From NCBI GenBank assembly GCA_947649615.1, contig CANSSG010000025.1:1-39802 (forward strand): DNA of 39,802 nt, written 5' to 3'. The position numbers and the translations under genes were made by a program. Shown here piece after piece: positions 7,476 to 16,172 of the stretch (position 1 is the stretch's first letter; each line of letters begins with the position of its first letter). The DNA comes from an uncultured Clostridia bacterium. GTDB taxonomy: Bacteria; Bacillota; Clostridia; Oscillospirales; Oscillospiraceae. Below the pieces are notes generated by a model. The model was not told the DNA's origin, ran no database searches, and was given only the letters and a program-made list of their open reading frames with translations.

Positions 7476-7506
7476 ATATATCCCCCCTGTCACTTGGTCT
7501 GCTAAC

Positions 7507-7512
7507 ATTATA
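7507..7512 (-). promoter_or_regulatory. Possible promoter of the spoVM micro-operon
   Basis: On the minus strand a perfect TATAAT within TTGTATATAATG lies 31 bases before the 47-residue gene and downstream of the rsgA terminator. No good sigma-A -35 box is present 17 bases upstream. The extended -10 region slightly resembles a mother-cell sigma-E element, which would suit spoVM, but this is speculative. Confidence 0.4.
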
Positions 7513-7603
7513 TACAAGGGGTTCCTTAGAGGTGCCATTCCCCGTCCCCGCAGGGCGCGGCGGAAGAAAGCAGGGCGGATGTCCAACATCCGAAAACCAC
7601 TGC

Positions 7604-7634
7604 AAAAGAAGGAAGGCGGCACGTTTGTGCCGCC
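7604..7634 (-). terminator. Terminator after rsgA
   Basis: On the minus strand GGCGGCAC, a 4-base loop and GTGCCGCC are followed by TTCCTTCTTTT, a good intrinsic terminator. It lies about 47 bases past the rsgA stop and separates the long housekeeping run from the spoVM genes. Confidence 0.8.
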
Positions 7635-7681
7635 CCCCTCAGGCTGTCAAAAAAGGCCCAAGCCGGTGAAAGACAGATTTT

Positions 7682-8602
7682 CTACTTTTCTGTCCAAACG
7701 CGCTTTGATTTGGGGCTTTGGTTTTCCCAGGATTTTACATCCTTCAACTCCCCATAGAGTCTCAAATAGCTCTGGTGCCTGCTGGGAGGGACGTCCCCCT
7801 CTTTCACCGCCCGCAGCACGGCGCAGCCCTTTTCCTTGGTATGGCTGCATCCGATAAAGCGGCAATCCGCCAAATACGGGCGAAATTCGATAAAGGTTTC
7901 CGGGAGATGTTCCTTCAAATCTAAATCCAACTCCTGCGCGTCAAAAGAACTAAACCCCGGCGTATCAATAACCTCTCCCCCGCAGTCCAGGGAGAAAAGC
8001 TCCACATGCCTCGTGGTATGCTTCCCTCTCCCCAGCCTTTCGCTGACAGCGGCCACCCGCAGGGAAAATCCAGGCTGGACCGCGTTCAAAAGGCTGGACT
8101 TCCCCACGCCGGAGTTCCCGGTAAAAGCGGACAGCTTTCCCCGCAGCAGCGCCTTCAATTCCCCGACGCCCTCCCCGGTCTCCGCGCTGGTAAGGACTAC
8201 GGGAAACCCTGCGGTGCGGTAAATTTCCGCCAGCTCCCCGCCGGGGGCCAAGTCGCATTTGTTCACGCAGACCACCACCCCGCAGCCCTTCAGGGCCGCG
8301 ATAGCCGACACCCGGTCGATCAGGAACGGGTCTGTCGCCGGCGTCGCCCGGGAAGCCACCACCACCAACTGGTCGATATTCGCCACGGCGGGCCGGTCAA
8401 ACGCCGTACGCCTGGGCATAATCTCCCAGACCATTCCCTGTTCGTCCCCGGTCTCTTGTACCTCCACCCAGTCTCCCACCAAGGGGCTGCGGCCCTCCTG
8501 CCGGAATTTTCCCCGGGCGCGGCAGGTGATGGTACGGCCCTCCGCGTCCACATAGTAGAAGCCGCTGAGCGCCTTACGGATTCTGCCCTTACTCACTTTC
8601 AC
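7682..8602 (-). CDS. rsgA: Ribosome small-subunit-dependent GTPase A
   Basis: A 306-residue circularly permuted GTPase that assists late maturation of the 30S ribosomal subunit. After an N-terminal OB-fold (about 1-70) the GTPase motifs come in permuted order: G4 NKCD (114-117), G1 GNSGVGKS (162-169) and G3 DTPG (213-216). The C-terminal zinc knuckle has Cys247, Cys252, His254 and Cys260. Length is normal. The start overlaps the end of prkC by 14 bases, which suggests translational coupling. The prpC-prkC-rsgA order matches Bacillus, where PrkC phosphorylates RsgA (CpgA). Transcription probably ends at 7604-7634. Confidence 0.96.
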   Translation of the reverse strand: MKVSKGRIRKALSGFYYVDAEGRTITCRARGKFRQEGRSPLVGDWVEVQETGDEQGMVWEIMPRRTAFDRPAVANIDQLVVVASRATPATDPFLIDRVSAIAALKGCGVVVCVNKCDLAPGGELAEIYRTAGFPVVLTSAETGEGVGELKALLRGKLSAFTGNSGVGKSSLLNAVQPGFSLRVAAVSERLGRGKHTTRHVELFSLDCGGEVIDTPGFSSFDAQELDLDLKEHLPETFIEFRPYLADCRFIGCSHTKEKGCAVLRAVKEGDVPPSRHQSYLRLYGELKDVKSWENQSPKSKRVWTEK

Positions 8603-10568
8603 CGAACTGGATCACCTCGTCCCTGCTCAGCACTTCGTCGATATAGACCTGGAGCCGGTGGCTGCCCGCCTTAGCTTCCAGGGAGAGGCTGAAGGGTCCT
8701 TGATCCCCCGGGACCTCCGGTTCATCGAAAACAGGCTGGCCGTCCAGGAAAACCTGCACCGGCACGGACTCAAAGCTGAACGGCACATCAATGGTAACAG
8801 GCACCATAAACATCTTTTCCCCATCGCTGTAGGTAAAGGTGACCGTGCTCCCCTGTTCCACCTCTGTATTGCTCTCCACGCTCTGGGTCAGGACGGTGCC
8901 TTCCGCCTCGGCGCTTTCCACTTTGGTAAACTCCGCTTTCAGCTTCAATTCATCCATCTTGCTCTGCACCCACTCCACAGACTGCCCCACGCAGGGTACC
9001 ATAGTCGAGTACAAAATCTCCGGACCCTTGCTGATAATCAGCGTCACCGTATCTCCCTCGCCCAGCAGCGTCCCTGCCGCCGGCTCGGTGCGAATCACGC
9101 ATCCGGCTTCGATTTCGTCGCTGAACTCCTGTTCTGGCGATTCCACGATGTTCAGGTGCAGCTCGCTAAGCCCCTTGGTCTGCTGCAAGCGCAGCCTGGC
9201 GGAGCGGGCTTCATCCCCGGTCACCGACACCATTTCACCGGACCGCGCCCCCAGGCTCACAGTCACATTAATCGGAATCAGTTCTCCGCTGGCGCTTTTA
9301 CGGGTGCGCCCGGCTTCCGGATTCTGGCGGATAATCTGGCCCTCGGCGTACTCGGCGCTGTGTTCATAGCTTTCCTCCACGATTTCGAAGATGCCGTCCA
9401 CCTCTTGGAGCGCCTCCGCCTCCTCCGCGGTTTTCCCCACTACGTCAGGCACCTCATGGGTAGGGATTTCCACCGGCTTAAAGCTCTCCATAATACTGCT
9501 GTACAGCCTGGCGCCGCCAAAATAGCCGATTCCGGCGATAATAATAATCAGGATCAGGTATTTCCACCAGTTGCTTTTGGGCTTATCGTAATAATCGTCG
9601 TCGTCATCGTCCTCGACGGGCGGCGGCGCATAATGATTCTGTTTCGTCCTGGTCACCCCCGTATTTGGGATATATTGGGTCGGCTCATTCCCGTCTTTCC
9701 CAGTCTCCCGCTGCAATTCCTCAGCGGAGTAGTCAAAATTGATGTTTGGGTCCCGCCGGAAGGCGTCCAGATCCGAGATCATCTCATCTGCGGTAGAGTA
9801 CCGCTTATTCCGATCCGGGGCCATAGCCTTCATACATATCTGCTCCAAGGCTTCCGGAATTTCCGGGTCAATCTCCCTGGGGCTGAGGGGTACGGCGCTG
9901 AAATGCTGAATCGCCACGCTCACCGGGTCGGAGCCTTCAAAGGGCAGGCGGCTGGTGAGCATTTCATAGAGCGCCACACCGGCGGAGTAGATATCGCTGC
10001 GGTTATCGGTATAGTCGCCCTTAGCCTGCTCCGGCGAAATATAGTGGACGGAGCCGATGGCCTCGTTGGAGGGGTTGGACCCGTTGGAGAGGCATGCAAT
10101 GCCGAAATCCGTGACCTTCACCGTCCCATCCCGGAGGACCATAATATTCTGGGGCTTGATATCCCGGTGGACGATGCCCCTGCTGTGCGCGTGGCTCAGC
10201 CCCTTCATGATCTGGGTAATGAAGTGGAGGGCTTCGGGCCAGTTCAGCTTCCCCCGCCGCTCCATATATTGCTTCAAGGTGATGCCGTCAATGAGTTCCA
10301 TGACGATATAGTCCATATCGCCCCTCCGGCTCACGTCATACACGGCCATGATATTGGGGTGGCTGAGCATGGCGACGGCCTGGGACTCATCGTGGAACCG
10401 GCGGCGGAATTCGGCGTCCTCGCTGAGGTCCTTTTTCAGCATTTTAATGGCCACCAAACGGTTGAGCCGGTGGCATTTCGCCTTGAACACCACCGCCATG
10501 CCTCCTGTGCCGATGACCTCCAGGATTTCATAGCGGTTGTCCAACATCTTTCCTATGTATCGTTCCAT
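8589..10568 (-). CDS. prkC: PASTA-domain Ser/Thr protein kinase PrkC
   Basis: A 659-residue membrane kinase that senses muropeptides and cell-wall state. The cytoplasmic kinase domain (about 8-270) has GTGGMAVVFKA, the catalytic lysine in VAIKML, HRDIKPQN and DFGIA. An acidic run of seven aspartates precedes one membrane segment (about 334-352). Three extracellular PASTA repeats follow (about 370-440, 442-516, 517-588). After them comes an extra beta-rich tail of about 70 residues that is absent from the basic family plan. ATG 10568 was chosen, with AAAGGA 10 bases upstream; an in-frame TTG at 10574 is an alternative. The cognate phosphatase prpC is 25 bases upstream and rsgA overlaps downstream. 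Confidence 0.95.
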   Translation of the reverse strand: MERYIGKMLDNRYEILEVIGTGGMAVVFKAKCHRLNRLVAIKMLKKDLSEDAEFRRRFHDESQAVAMLSHPNIMAVYDVSRRGDMDYIVMELIDGITLKQYMERRGKLNWPEALHFITQIMKGLSHAHSRGIVHRDIKPQNIMVLRDGTVKVTDFGIACLSNGSNPSNEAIGSVHYISPEQAKGDYTDNRSDIYSAGVALYEMLTSRLPFEGSDPVSVAIQHFSAVPLSPREIDPEIPEALEQICMKAMAPDRNKRYSTADEMISDLDAFRRDPNINFDYSAEELQRETGKDGNEPTQYIPNTGVTRTKQNHYAPPPVEDDDDDDYYDKPKSNWWKYLILIIIIAGIGYFGGARLYSSIMESFKPVEIPTHEVPDVVGKTAEEAEALQEVDGIFEIVEESYEHSAEYAEGQIIRQNPEAGRTRKSASGELIPINVTVSLGARSGEMVSVTGDEARSARLRLQQTKGLSELHLNIVESPEQEFSDEIEAGCVIRTEPAAGTLLGEGDTVTLIISKGPEILYSTMVPCVGQSVEWVQSKMDELKLKAEFTKVESAEAEGTVLTQSVESNTEVEQGSTVTFTYSDGEKMFMVPVTIDVPFSFESVPVQVFLDGQPVFDEPEVPGDQGPFSLSLEAKAGSHRLQVYIDEVLSRDEVIQFGESE

Positions 10569-10593
10569 AGTCAAGCGTTCCTTTCTATCCGGC

Positions 10594-11337
10594 TCACTGC
10601 CGCCGCAGCAGCACAGCGGTCACATTATCCGGCGCGCCCTGGGCCTTTGCCCGTTCCAGCAGCCGGTCCAGGCACCGGTTGTCCTCCGTACCCCGCAGGA
10701 CTTCCTCTTCCAGCTCGCCGTCCATCACCGTGCCGGTAAGGCCGTCGGTACACAGCAGCAGGCAATCCCCCGGCTCCAGGGCGGCCATATACCGGTCGCT
10801 GAGGGCGGAGGGGTCCGGACCCAGCGCACGGGTAATCAGATTTCGGTTAGGGTGTTTTCGCGCCTCCTCGGCGGTAATATTCCCCTGCTCCACCAGCCGC
10901 TCCACCACGGAGTGGTCTCTGGTAATCCGTGCGATGCCCCCGCCCTTCCGTATCACGTAAGCACGGCTGTCGCCCACGTTGTCCACCAGCGCCTCCCCGT
11001 CCCGCAGCACGGCGGAGACCAGGGTCGTCCCCATGCCCCGCATTCCATCCGCAGCCCGGGACCGCTCATAGACGGCGGTGTTGGCGGCGGCCACGGCAAA
11101 AGCGGTCACCTCCCCCACCTGTTCCCAGGTCATATCCCTGCACAGGTTGCCCAAGCAGGAGTCCAGGAAGGTGTCTACCGCCAAGCGGCTGGCCAGCTTC
11201 CCACCTCCCGGCCCGCCCATGCCGTCGCAGACCACGCATACGGTAAACCCCGTCTCCTCGCTGGCCTGCACAGCGTAAGCGTCCTGATTTTCCCGGCGCA
11301 CCAGGCCAATATCGGTCATGCCCCAAATATTCATCAT
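10594..11337 (-). CDS. prpC: PP2C-type Ser/Thr protein phosphatase
   Basis: A 247-residue metal-dependent phosphatase that reverses PrkC phosphorylation. All PP2C motifs are present in order: DIGLVRRENQDAY near the N-terminus, VCDGMGG (metal-binding Asp), MRGMGTTLVSAVL, VGDSRAYVI, LLLCTDGLTGTV and DNVTAVLL at the end. No membrane segment or extra domain is seen. The frame is open far upstream, but the start at 11337 is chosen because AAGGAG lies 8 bases before it and its ATGA overlaps the rlmN stop codon. The next ATG, 3 bases later, is equally possible. It sits directly before prkC, the usual kinase-phosphatase pair. Confidence 0.95.
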   Translation of the reverse strand: MMNIWGMTDIGLVRRENQDAYAVQASEETGFTVCVVCDGMGGPGGGKLASRLAVDTFLDSCLGNLCRDMTWEQVGEVTAFAVAAANTAVYERSRAADGMRGMGTTLVSAVLRDGEALVDNVGDSRAYVIRKGGGIARITRDHSVVERLVEQGNITAEEARKHPNRNLITRALGPDPSALSDRYMAALEPGDCLLLCTDGLTGTVMDGELEEEVLRGTEDNRCLDRLLERAKAQGAPDNVTAVLLRRQ

Positions 11338-12377
11338 GCTTCCCGCTCCTTCCTTTCCTGCTCCATGGCCTTCCGCCGAAGCTGCCCGCAGCTTGCGTCG
11401 ATATCGCCGCCCAGGCTGCGCCTTACGGTAGCGGCCACCCCCTGGCTTTCCAACCTCTGCTGGAACTGCCGGACGCGGCGGCTTGGCTTGAGGGGGCTTT
11501 CCGCCACGTCGTTGAGTGGAATCAGGTTCACATGCCCCGGCATACCCCGGAGCCTTTTCACGATCAAATCCGCCTGCCATCCGGCGTCGTTGACGCCGTC
11601 GATCATCGCGTACTCAAAGCTGATCCGCCGCCCGGTTTTCTGGAAATAGTCATGGCAGGCGTCAAACAGCCTGTCCACGTCATAGGCGCGGTTCACCGGC
11701 ATAATGCGGCTTCTGGTTTCGGAATCCGGCGCATGGAGCGACACAGACAGGGTCAGTTGCAGCCCCAAATCCGCCAGCCTTTGAATCCCCGGGATCACGC
11801 CGCAGGTAGACAGGCTGATATGCCTCATCCCGATGTTCAGCCCCAGGGGATGGTTCACCAGTTCCAGGAACCGCAATACGTTGTCCAGGTTATCCATCGG
11901 CTCTCCGATCCCCATCAGCACGATATTGGACACAGCCAGGCCGCTGCCGGCCTGGGCGAACAACACCTGCTCCAGCATCTCCCCCGGGGTCAGGTCCCGG
12001 ACCTTCCCCCCCAGGGTAGAGGCGCAGAAGGCGCATCCCATGCGGCAGCCCACCTGGCTGGAAATGCACACGGTATTGCCGTGGCGGTACTGCATGAGGA
12101 CGGTTTCGATGCAATTCCCGTCGGACAGCTCCCACAGGTATTTCACGGTGCCATCAACCTGGGACTGCTGCTTCCGCGCCGCCCGCAGGCCGTCCACCCG
12201 GTATATTCCCGCCAGCTTTTCCCGGAGGGGTTTTGATATGTCGCTCATTTCCTCAAAGGAGCGTACGCCCCGGTGGAGCCAAGTAAATACCTGCCTGCCC
12301 CGAAAGGCCGGTTCTCCCAGCTCTTTCAGCGCCGCCGTCAGCTCCTCCAAGGTCATGGATCGTATGTCTACAAGCAT
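11334..12377 (-). CDS. rlmN: 23S rRNA (adenine-2503-C2)/tRNA methyltransferase, radical SAM
   Basis: A 347-residue radical SAM enzyme that methylates C2 of A2503 in 23S rRNA (and A37 of some tRNAs), affecting the peptidyl-transferase centre. The iron-sulfur cluster ligands are Cys111, Cys115 and Cys118 in VGCRMGCAFC. SAM-binding context is seen in VLMGIGEPMDN, and the methyl-carrying cysteine region lies in the C-terminal part. Start 12377 is preferred because GAGGA precedes it and it overlaps the rsmB end by 10 bases; ATG 12395 lacks a site. The stop overlaps prpC by 4 bases, so rsmB, rlmN, prpC and prkC are tightly linked. Confidence 0.94.
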   Translation of the reverse strand: MLVDIRSMTLEELTAALKELGEPAFRGRQVFTWLHRGVRSFEEMSDISKPLREKLAGIYRVDGLRAARKQQSQVDGTVKYLWELSDGNCIETVLMQYRHGNTVCISSQVGCRMGCAFCASTLGGKVRDLTPGEMLEQVLFAQAGSGLAVSNIVLMGIGEPMDNLDNVLRFLELVNHPLGLNIGMRHISLSTCGVIPGIQRLADLGLQLTLSVSLHAPDSETRSRIMPVNRAYDVDRLFDACHDYFQKTGRRISFEYAMIDGVNDAGWQADLIVKRLRGMPGHVNLIPLNDVAESPLKPSRRVRQFQQRLESQGVAATVRRSLGGDIDASCGQLRRKAMEQERKEREA

Positions 12378-13690
12378 AACTTCCTCATTTTGCAAATGTA
12401 AAACCCGTCGGTCTCATGGCGCTGGGGCCAGAGGGTCAGGCTTCCGTTATTTTCCACCTCCAGCCCTGTCAGGGCGAAGGCTTCCCGGACAAATTCCGGG
12501 TGGCGCGAGAGGAAATCCTCCGTCACGCCCTGGTTCTCCTCAGGCAGGACGGTGCAGGTAGCGTACAGCAGCGTACCGCCCCGCTTCACATACCGGCAGG
12601 CATTTTCCAGAATCGCCCGCTGCACCTCCGGCAGCCCCGCCAGCTGGCCGGGGTCCTTGTAGCGGATATCCGGCTTTTTCCGGATAATGCCCAACCCGGA
12701 GCAAGGCGCGTCGCAAAGCACCGCGTCAAACCCTTCCAGCCATTCCTCCCGGCACACCCTGCCGTCGGCCAGTTCCGTGCGGATGCAGTCCAGCCCCAGC
12801 CTTTGCGCACCCTTTTCAATTAACGCCAGCTTATGCCGGTGGATGTCGCAGGCCACGACTTCCCCCCGGCCTTCCATTTCCATAGCGGCGGCGAAGGACT
12901 TCCCTCCCGGCGCGGCGCACACATCCAGCACCCGGTCCCCCGGCTTCAAGCCGGAAGCCAGCACGGCCGCCTTCGCGGCGGCGTCCTGAACCTGAAAAAG
13001 CCCTGTTTGAAAGGCGGGCATAGCGTCCACCCCGCCTCCTCCGGCCAGCATCCAGCAATCCGGCATCCACGGGTGGGGCGTCAAGGACGCGCCGGACGCA
13101 GCCAGGCGCTCCGCCAGTTCCTCCCCGCCGCACCGCAGCGGATTGCGCTGGATGGTGGTGGGGATGCTGCCGTTGTCCAGGCGCAGATAAGCCTCCGCTT
13201 CCTCCTCCCCCAGCAGGGAGAGCAGCCGCTCCACCAGCCATTTGGGGTGGCTGTACCGCAGCGCCAAACGGCCCGCAGCATCCTCCTGTCGAATCTCCGG
13301 CAGGCATTCCTTCTCCCGGCTGAGCCGCCTGAGCACGGCGTTGACCATCCCAGCGGCCCGCTGGCGTTTCCTGCGTTTGACCAGTTCCACGCACTCGTCC
13401 ACCGCCGCCCGGTCCGGCACCCGCTCCATAAACAAGATTTGATAGCCGCCCAACCGCAACACATCCCTGATAAACGGTTCCAGCTTATCGAAGCTCTGTG
13501 TGCAGAACGCGCCCAAATAGAAATCCAGCAGCGCCCTGTTTTGCAGGACGCCGTAAGCCAGCCGCGCCGCCAGCGCGGCTTCCCGCCGGTCCAGCGTCCG
13601 GCAGGCGTTTTTCAAGCTGCCGTCGGACCAGGCGTCCAATCTCCGGCAGGCGGTAAGGGCCTCCAGAGCCGCTTCCCTGCCGTTGCTCAT
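12368..13690 (-). CDS. rsmB: 16S rRNA (cytosine-967-C5)-methyltransferase
   Basis: A 440-residue SAM-dependent m5C methyltransferase acting on C967 of 16S rRNA. Residues 1-135 are an all-helical NusB-like RNA-binding domain. The C-terminal Rossmann domain shows the SAM motif DVCAAPGGKSFAAAM, DAPCSGLGIIRKKPDIRY with the PC motif, and YATCTVLPEEN with the catalytic cysteine. Length matches the family. The start forms an ATGA overlap with the upstream metallopeptidase stop codon. The fmt-(peptidase)-rsmB-rlmN order is typical of Firmicutes. Confidence 0.95.
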   Translation of the reverse strand: MSNGREAALEALTACRRLDAWSDGSLKNACRTLDRREAALAARLAYGVLQNRALLDFYLGAFCTQSFDKLEPFIRDVLRLGGYQILFMERVPDRAAVDECVELVKRRKRQRAAGMVNAVLRRLSREKECLPEIRQEDAAGRLALRYSHPKWLVERLLSLLGEEEAEAYLRLDNGSIPTTIQRNPLRCGGEELAERLAASGASLTPHPWMPDCWMLAGGGGVDAMPAFQTGLFQVQDAAAKAAVLASGLKPGDRVLDVCAAPGGKSFAAAMEMEGRGEVVACDIHRHKLALIEKGAQRLGLDCIRTELADGRVCREEWLEGFDAVLCDAPCSGLGIIRKKPDIRYKDPGQLAGLPEVQRAILENACRYVKRGGTLLYATCTVLPEENQGVTEDFLSRHPEFVREAFALTGLEVENNGSLTLWPQRHETDGFYICKMRKLCL

Positions 13691-14388
13691 CGGTCCCTCC
13701 TGCTGTCCCGTCCAACGAAGATCAGCAGATACCGCAGCAATTGCAGCAAACTCATGAGCAGCGCGGCCACATAAGTCAGCGCGGCGGCAGTCAAGACCTT
13801 CTTTGCGCCTTTCCGTTCATCATCATCCAAGAGGGCGGTTCCCTGGATGGTAGCCAACGCCCGCGCAGAAGCGTCAAACTCAACCGGCAGCGTCACCAGT
13901 TGGAACAGTGTCGTCAGGCTGAACAGCACGATGCCCACCAGGAACAACGGCTGCACATAGAGCACCATCCCCAGCATCAGCGCGATAAACGCGAACTGGG
14001 ACCCAAACTGCGTCACCGGCAGGATAGCCGACCGGACCCGCACCGGCCCATATCCCATAGCATATTGGACCGCGTGGCCCGCCTCATGGGCGGCGACGCC
14101 CACTGCCGCCACGGTAGCGGCCTGATACACCGGCTGGGAAAGGTAGATCGTATTATCCCTGGGGTCATAATGGTCGGTAAGCTTCCCCTGGCAGGGCCGG
14201 ATGGCCACGCCGCTCACCCCATGGGCGCGCAGCACCTCATAAGCGGCCTGCGCCCCGGTAACCCCTCTCCGGCTTCGGACCTGGCTGTAGCGGTTAAAGT
14301 TGGAACTGACTTTTATCTGCGCATAAACAGACAAGGCCAGCACAGGAATCAGCAAAATCCAATAAACGGCATCATAATAAAAACGCAT
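13687..14388 (-). CDS. YugP-type zinc metallopeptidase, membrane-bound
   Basis: A 233-residue integral membrane protein of the neutral zinc metallopeptidase family (Bacillus YugP). An N-terminal membrane helix (about 8-24) is followed by a soluble loop and HEAGH at 101-105, the zinc-binding HExxH motif. Two or three further helices lie in about 120-165 and 195-225, with an EFDASARAL segment between that may supply the third zinc ligand. The substrate is unknown. Start 14388 has AGAAGGAAA upstream; an in-frame TTG at 14406 would overlap fmt. The gene is inserted between fmt and rsmB, a position the Bacillus operon leaves empty. Confidence 0.88.
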   Translation of the reverse strand: MRFYYDAVYWILLIPVLALSVYAQIKVSSNFNRYSQVRSRRGVTGAQAAYEVLRAHGVSGVAIRPCQGKLTDHYDPRDNTIYLSQPVYQAATVAAVGVAAHEAGHAVQYAMGYGPVRVRSAILPVTQFGSQFAFIALMLGMVLYVQPLFLVGIVLFSLTTLFQLVTLPVEFDASARALATIQGTALLDDDERKGAKKVLTAAALTYVAALLMSLLQLLRYLLIFVGRDSRRDR

Positions 14389-14402
14389 GATGAATTTCCT
14401 TC

Positions 14403-15323
14403 TCAAACACTGACTGGGTGGCCCCGCAGGTAATCGGCAGCAGCCATCCGCTTGCCGCCGCCAGCCTGTAGTTCGGTAATGACCAGCGCCTTCCCATCCC
14501 CGCAGGCCACGGCCACGCCGGCCTTATCCGCAGAGAGGATTGTCCCTGCCTCCCTGCCGGTTTCCCCGCCCACATGGGCGCGGAACACCTTCCAACGCAC
14601 CCCGGCCACATCGGTGGAAGCGCAGGGCCAAGGGATCAGCCCTTTCACTTGATTGGCCAGCGTGTGCGCGGGCTTCGACCAATCCAGGGGCGACATTTCC
14701 CGGGAAAGCATGGACGCATACTGGTACTGCGGCCCATAGGCCTGGGGGACTCTGGGCGCCTCTCCCCGTTCCAGCAGGGCCAAGGCCTCGCTTGCGGCCT
14801 CCCCGCCCAGCTCTGCCAGACGGCCATAGAGCTGTCCCGCGTCCTCCTCCGGCCCGATTTCCGTTTTCTTGGCCAGGAGGATATCCCCGGCGTCCAATTC
14901 AGCGGCCATATATTGAATGGTAACCCCGGTTTCCCGGTCCCCGTTCAGCACAGCCCAATTGATCGGCGCAGCGCCCCGGTACTGCGGGAGCAGGGAGGAA
15001 TGGACATTAATGATGGCGGTCCTGGGAATATCCAAAAGCGCCTGCGGCAGCAGCTTGCCATACGCGGCCACCACGATTACATCCGGTTCCAAGGCCCTCA
15101 ATTCCGCCAAAACCGCATCATCCCGGCAGCTTACCGGCTGATAAACAGGAATATTATTTGTTAAGGCATATTCCTTGACAGGCGTTGCCACCAGCTTCAT
15201 CCCCCGGTTTTTAGGCTTATCCGGCTGGGTATAAGCGGCGGCAACCTCCCATCCATCCTCCACCAGCCTGCGCAACACGGCCACGGCGAAATCCGGGGTA
15301 CCCATAAACACGACGCGCATCAT
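14403..15323 (-). CDS. fmt: Methionyl-tRNA formyltransferase
   Basis: A 306-residue enzyme that formylates initiator Met-tRNA with 10-formyl-tetrahydrofolate. The N-terminal Rossmann domain starts VVFMGTPDFAV. The catalytic signature is complete: Asn106 and His108 in INVHSSLLPQYRGAAPI, and the Asp of LDAGDILL. The C-terminal third is the smaller tRNA-binding OB-like domain. Length is normal. Its ATG overlaps the def stop by 4 bases, so deformylase and formyltransferase are made together, as in most bacteria. Confidence 0.96.
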   Translation of the reverse strand: MMRVVFMGTPDFAVAVLRRLVEDGWEVAAAYTQPDKPKNRGMKLVATPVKEYALTNNIPVYQPVSCRDDAVLAELRALEPDVIVVAAYGKLLPQALLDIPRTAIINVHSSLLPQYRGAAPINWAVLNGDRETGVTIQYMAAELDAGDILLAKKTEIGPEEDAGQLYGRLAELGGEAASEALALLERGEAPRVPQAYGPQYQYASMLSREMSPLDWSKPAHTLANQVKGLIPWPCASTDVAGVRWKVFRAHVGGETGREAGTILSADKAGVAVACGDGKALVITELQAGGGKRMAAADYLRGHPVSV

Positions 15324-15829
15324 TTTCCCCTCTTTTCCCGGGCTTCTTCCTCCTCATAGAAGGCCTCCACCTCATCATCGGTCATAAAGTGGTCGATGTG
15401 TTCGACGTAGAGGTGACCGTCCAGGTGTTCAATTTCATGGCAGAAGCAGCGGGCCATCAGGTCTTCGCCTTCGGTTTCGAACCAATTGCCGAACCGGTCC
15501 TGCGCGCGGACGCGGGCGAAGAAGGGCCGCGCCACCAGGCCCCATTTCCCCGGGACGCTCAGGCATCCCTCTGGGGCGGCTTTTTCACCGGAAGAAGCGA
15601 TAATTTCCGGATTCACCAGTTCCAGCATTTGATCGTCATCATCCACGATGACGACGGCGCGTCTGAGGACGCCGACCTGCGGAGCGGCAAGCCCGACGCC
15701 CTGCGCTTCCTCCAAGGTTTCTTTCATGTCGTCCAGCAGGACATGCAGCCGTTGGTTAAATTCGGTAACTTCCCGGCATTTTTTGTGAAGCCGGTCATCG
15801 CCCTGCGTGACGATTCTTCTAATTGCCAT
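15320..15829 (-). CDS. def: Peptide deformylase
   Basis: A 169-residue metal-dependent enzyme that removes the formyl group from nascent proteins. All three motifs are visible: GVGLAAPQ (44-51), EGCLS (87-91, metal ligand Cys89) and CHEIEHLDG (130-138, with HEIEH as the HExxH metal site). The acidic C-terminal tail is a little longer than in the shortest homologues. AAGGAGG lies 12 bases before the ATG. Upstream is a 361-base gap with no gene, so def probably has its own promoter, though no convincing one was found. It overlaps fmt downstream. Confidence 0.96.
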   Translation of the reverse strand: MAIRRIVTQGDDRLHKKCREVTEFNQRLHVLLDDMKETLEEAQGVGLAAPQVGVLRRAVVIVDDDDQMLELVNPEIIASSGEKAAPEGCLSVPGKWGLVARPFFARVRAQDRFGNWFETEGEDLMARCFCHEIEHLDGHLYVEHIDHFMTDDEVEAFYEEEEAREKRGK

Positions 15830-15894
15830 CTATTATATCCTCCTTTTTGCGGGGTTAAACGCAAAATAAAATATGCAGGGGCATTTTCGCGCTC

Positions 15895-15932
15895 AGGGCG
15901 TGTTTAAAAAATGTCAAAACGCCCAAACGGCG
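15895..15932 (+). repeat. Intergenic repeat, copy A
   Basis: Core pattern AGGGCGTGTTT, an A-rich stretch, GTCAAAACGCCC and ending GGCG. Copies B (19747-19787) and C (21062-21099) match it over about 40 bases. Copy A lies in the opposite orientation to B and C. Similarity may continue loosely for another 40 bases (A-rich, then TTTTCAAAA). Confidence 0.7.
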
Positions 15933-16172
15933 CAAAAGAAAAATTTTGCCGGAAATTTTCAAAAGGTTGCACGAAACACGGCAACTTTCCGCCCAATGCG
16001 GCCTACTAGTGTAGTGGGCGTCACCTACCGGAACTTCGCGCGTTCGAACAAAAACGCCCACAGGGATTGATCCCCCTGGAAAAGCCCCTGGCGCCGGTTG
16101 CAAACGGCCGTACCTTGAAAACCGAATACTCCTCCCGCCTGGAAACTGGCATGGCGGGCGGAGAACCCACCG

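Noticed and set aside
7476-7622. A longer N-terminus for the 47-residue protein (to 96 residues)
   Set aside because: The extension runs through the promoter-like TATAAT and into the rsgA terminator, and is low-complexity basic sequence.
8658-10739. A 693-codon open frame on the plus strand antisense to prkC and prpC
   Set aside because: It has no ribosome site, its protein matches nothing and is rich in His, Arg and Pro, as expected of the mirror of a GC-rich gene. The minus-strand genes carry complete family motifs.
16113-16130. CCTTGAAAACCGAATACT, resembling sequences found near rRNA operons
   Set aside because: No rRNA or tRNA is within reach and the match is short; it may be chance.
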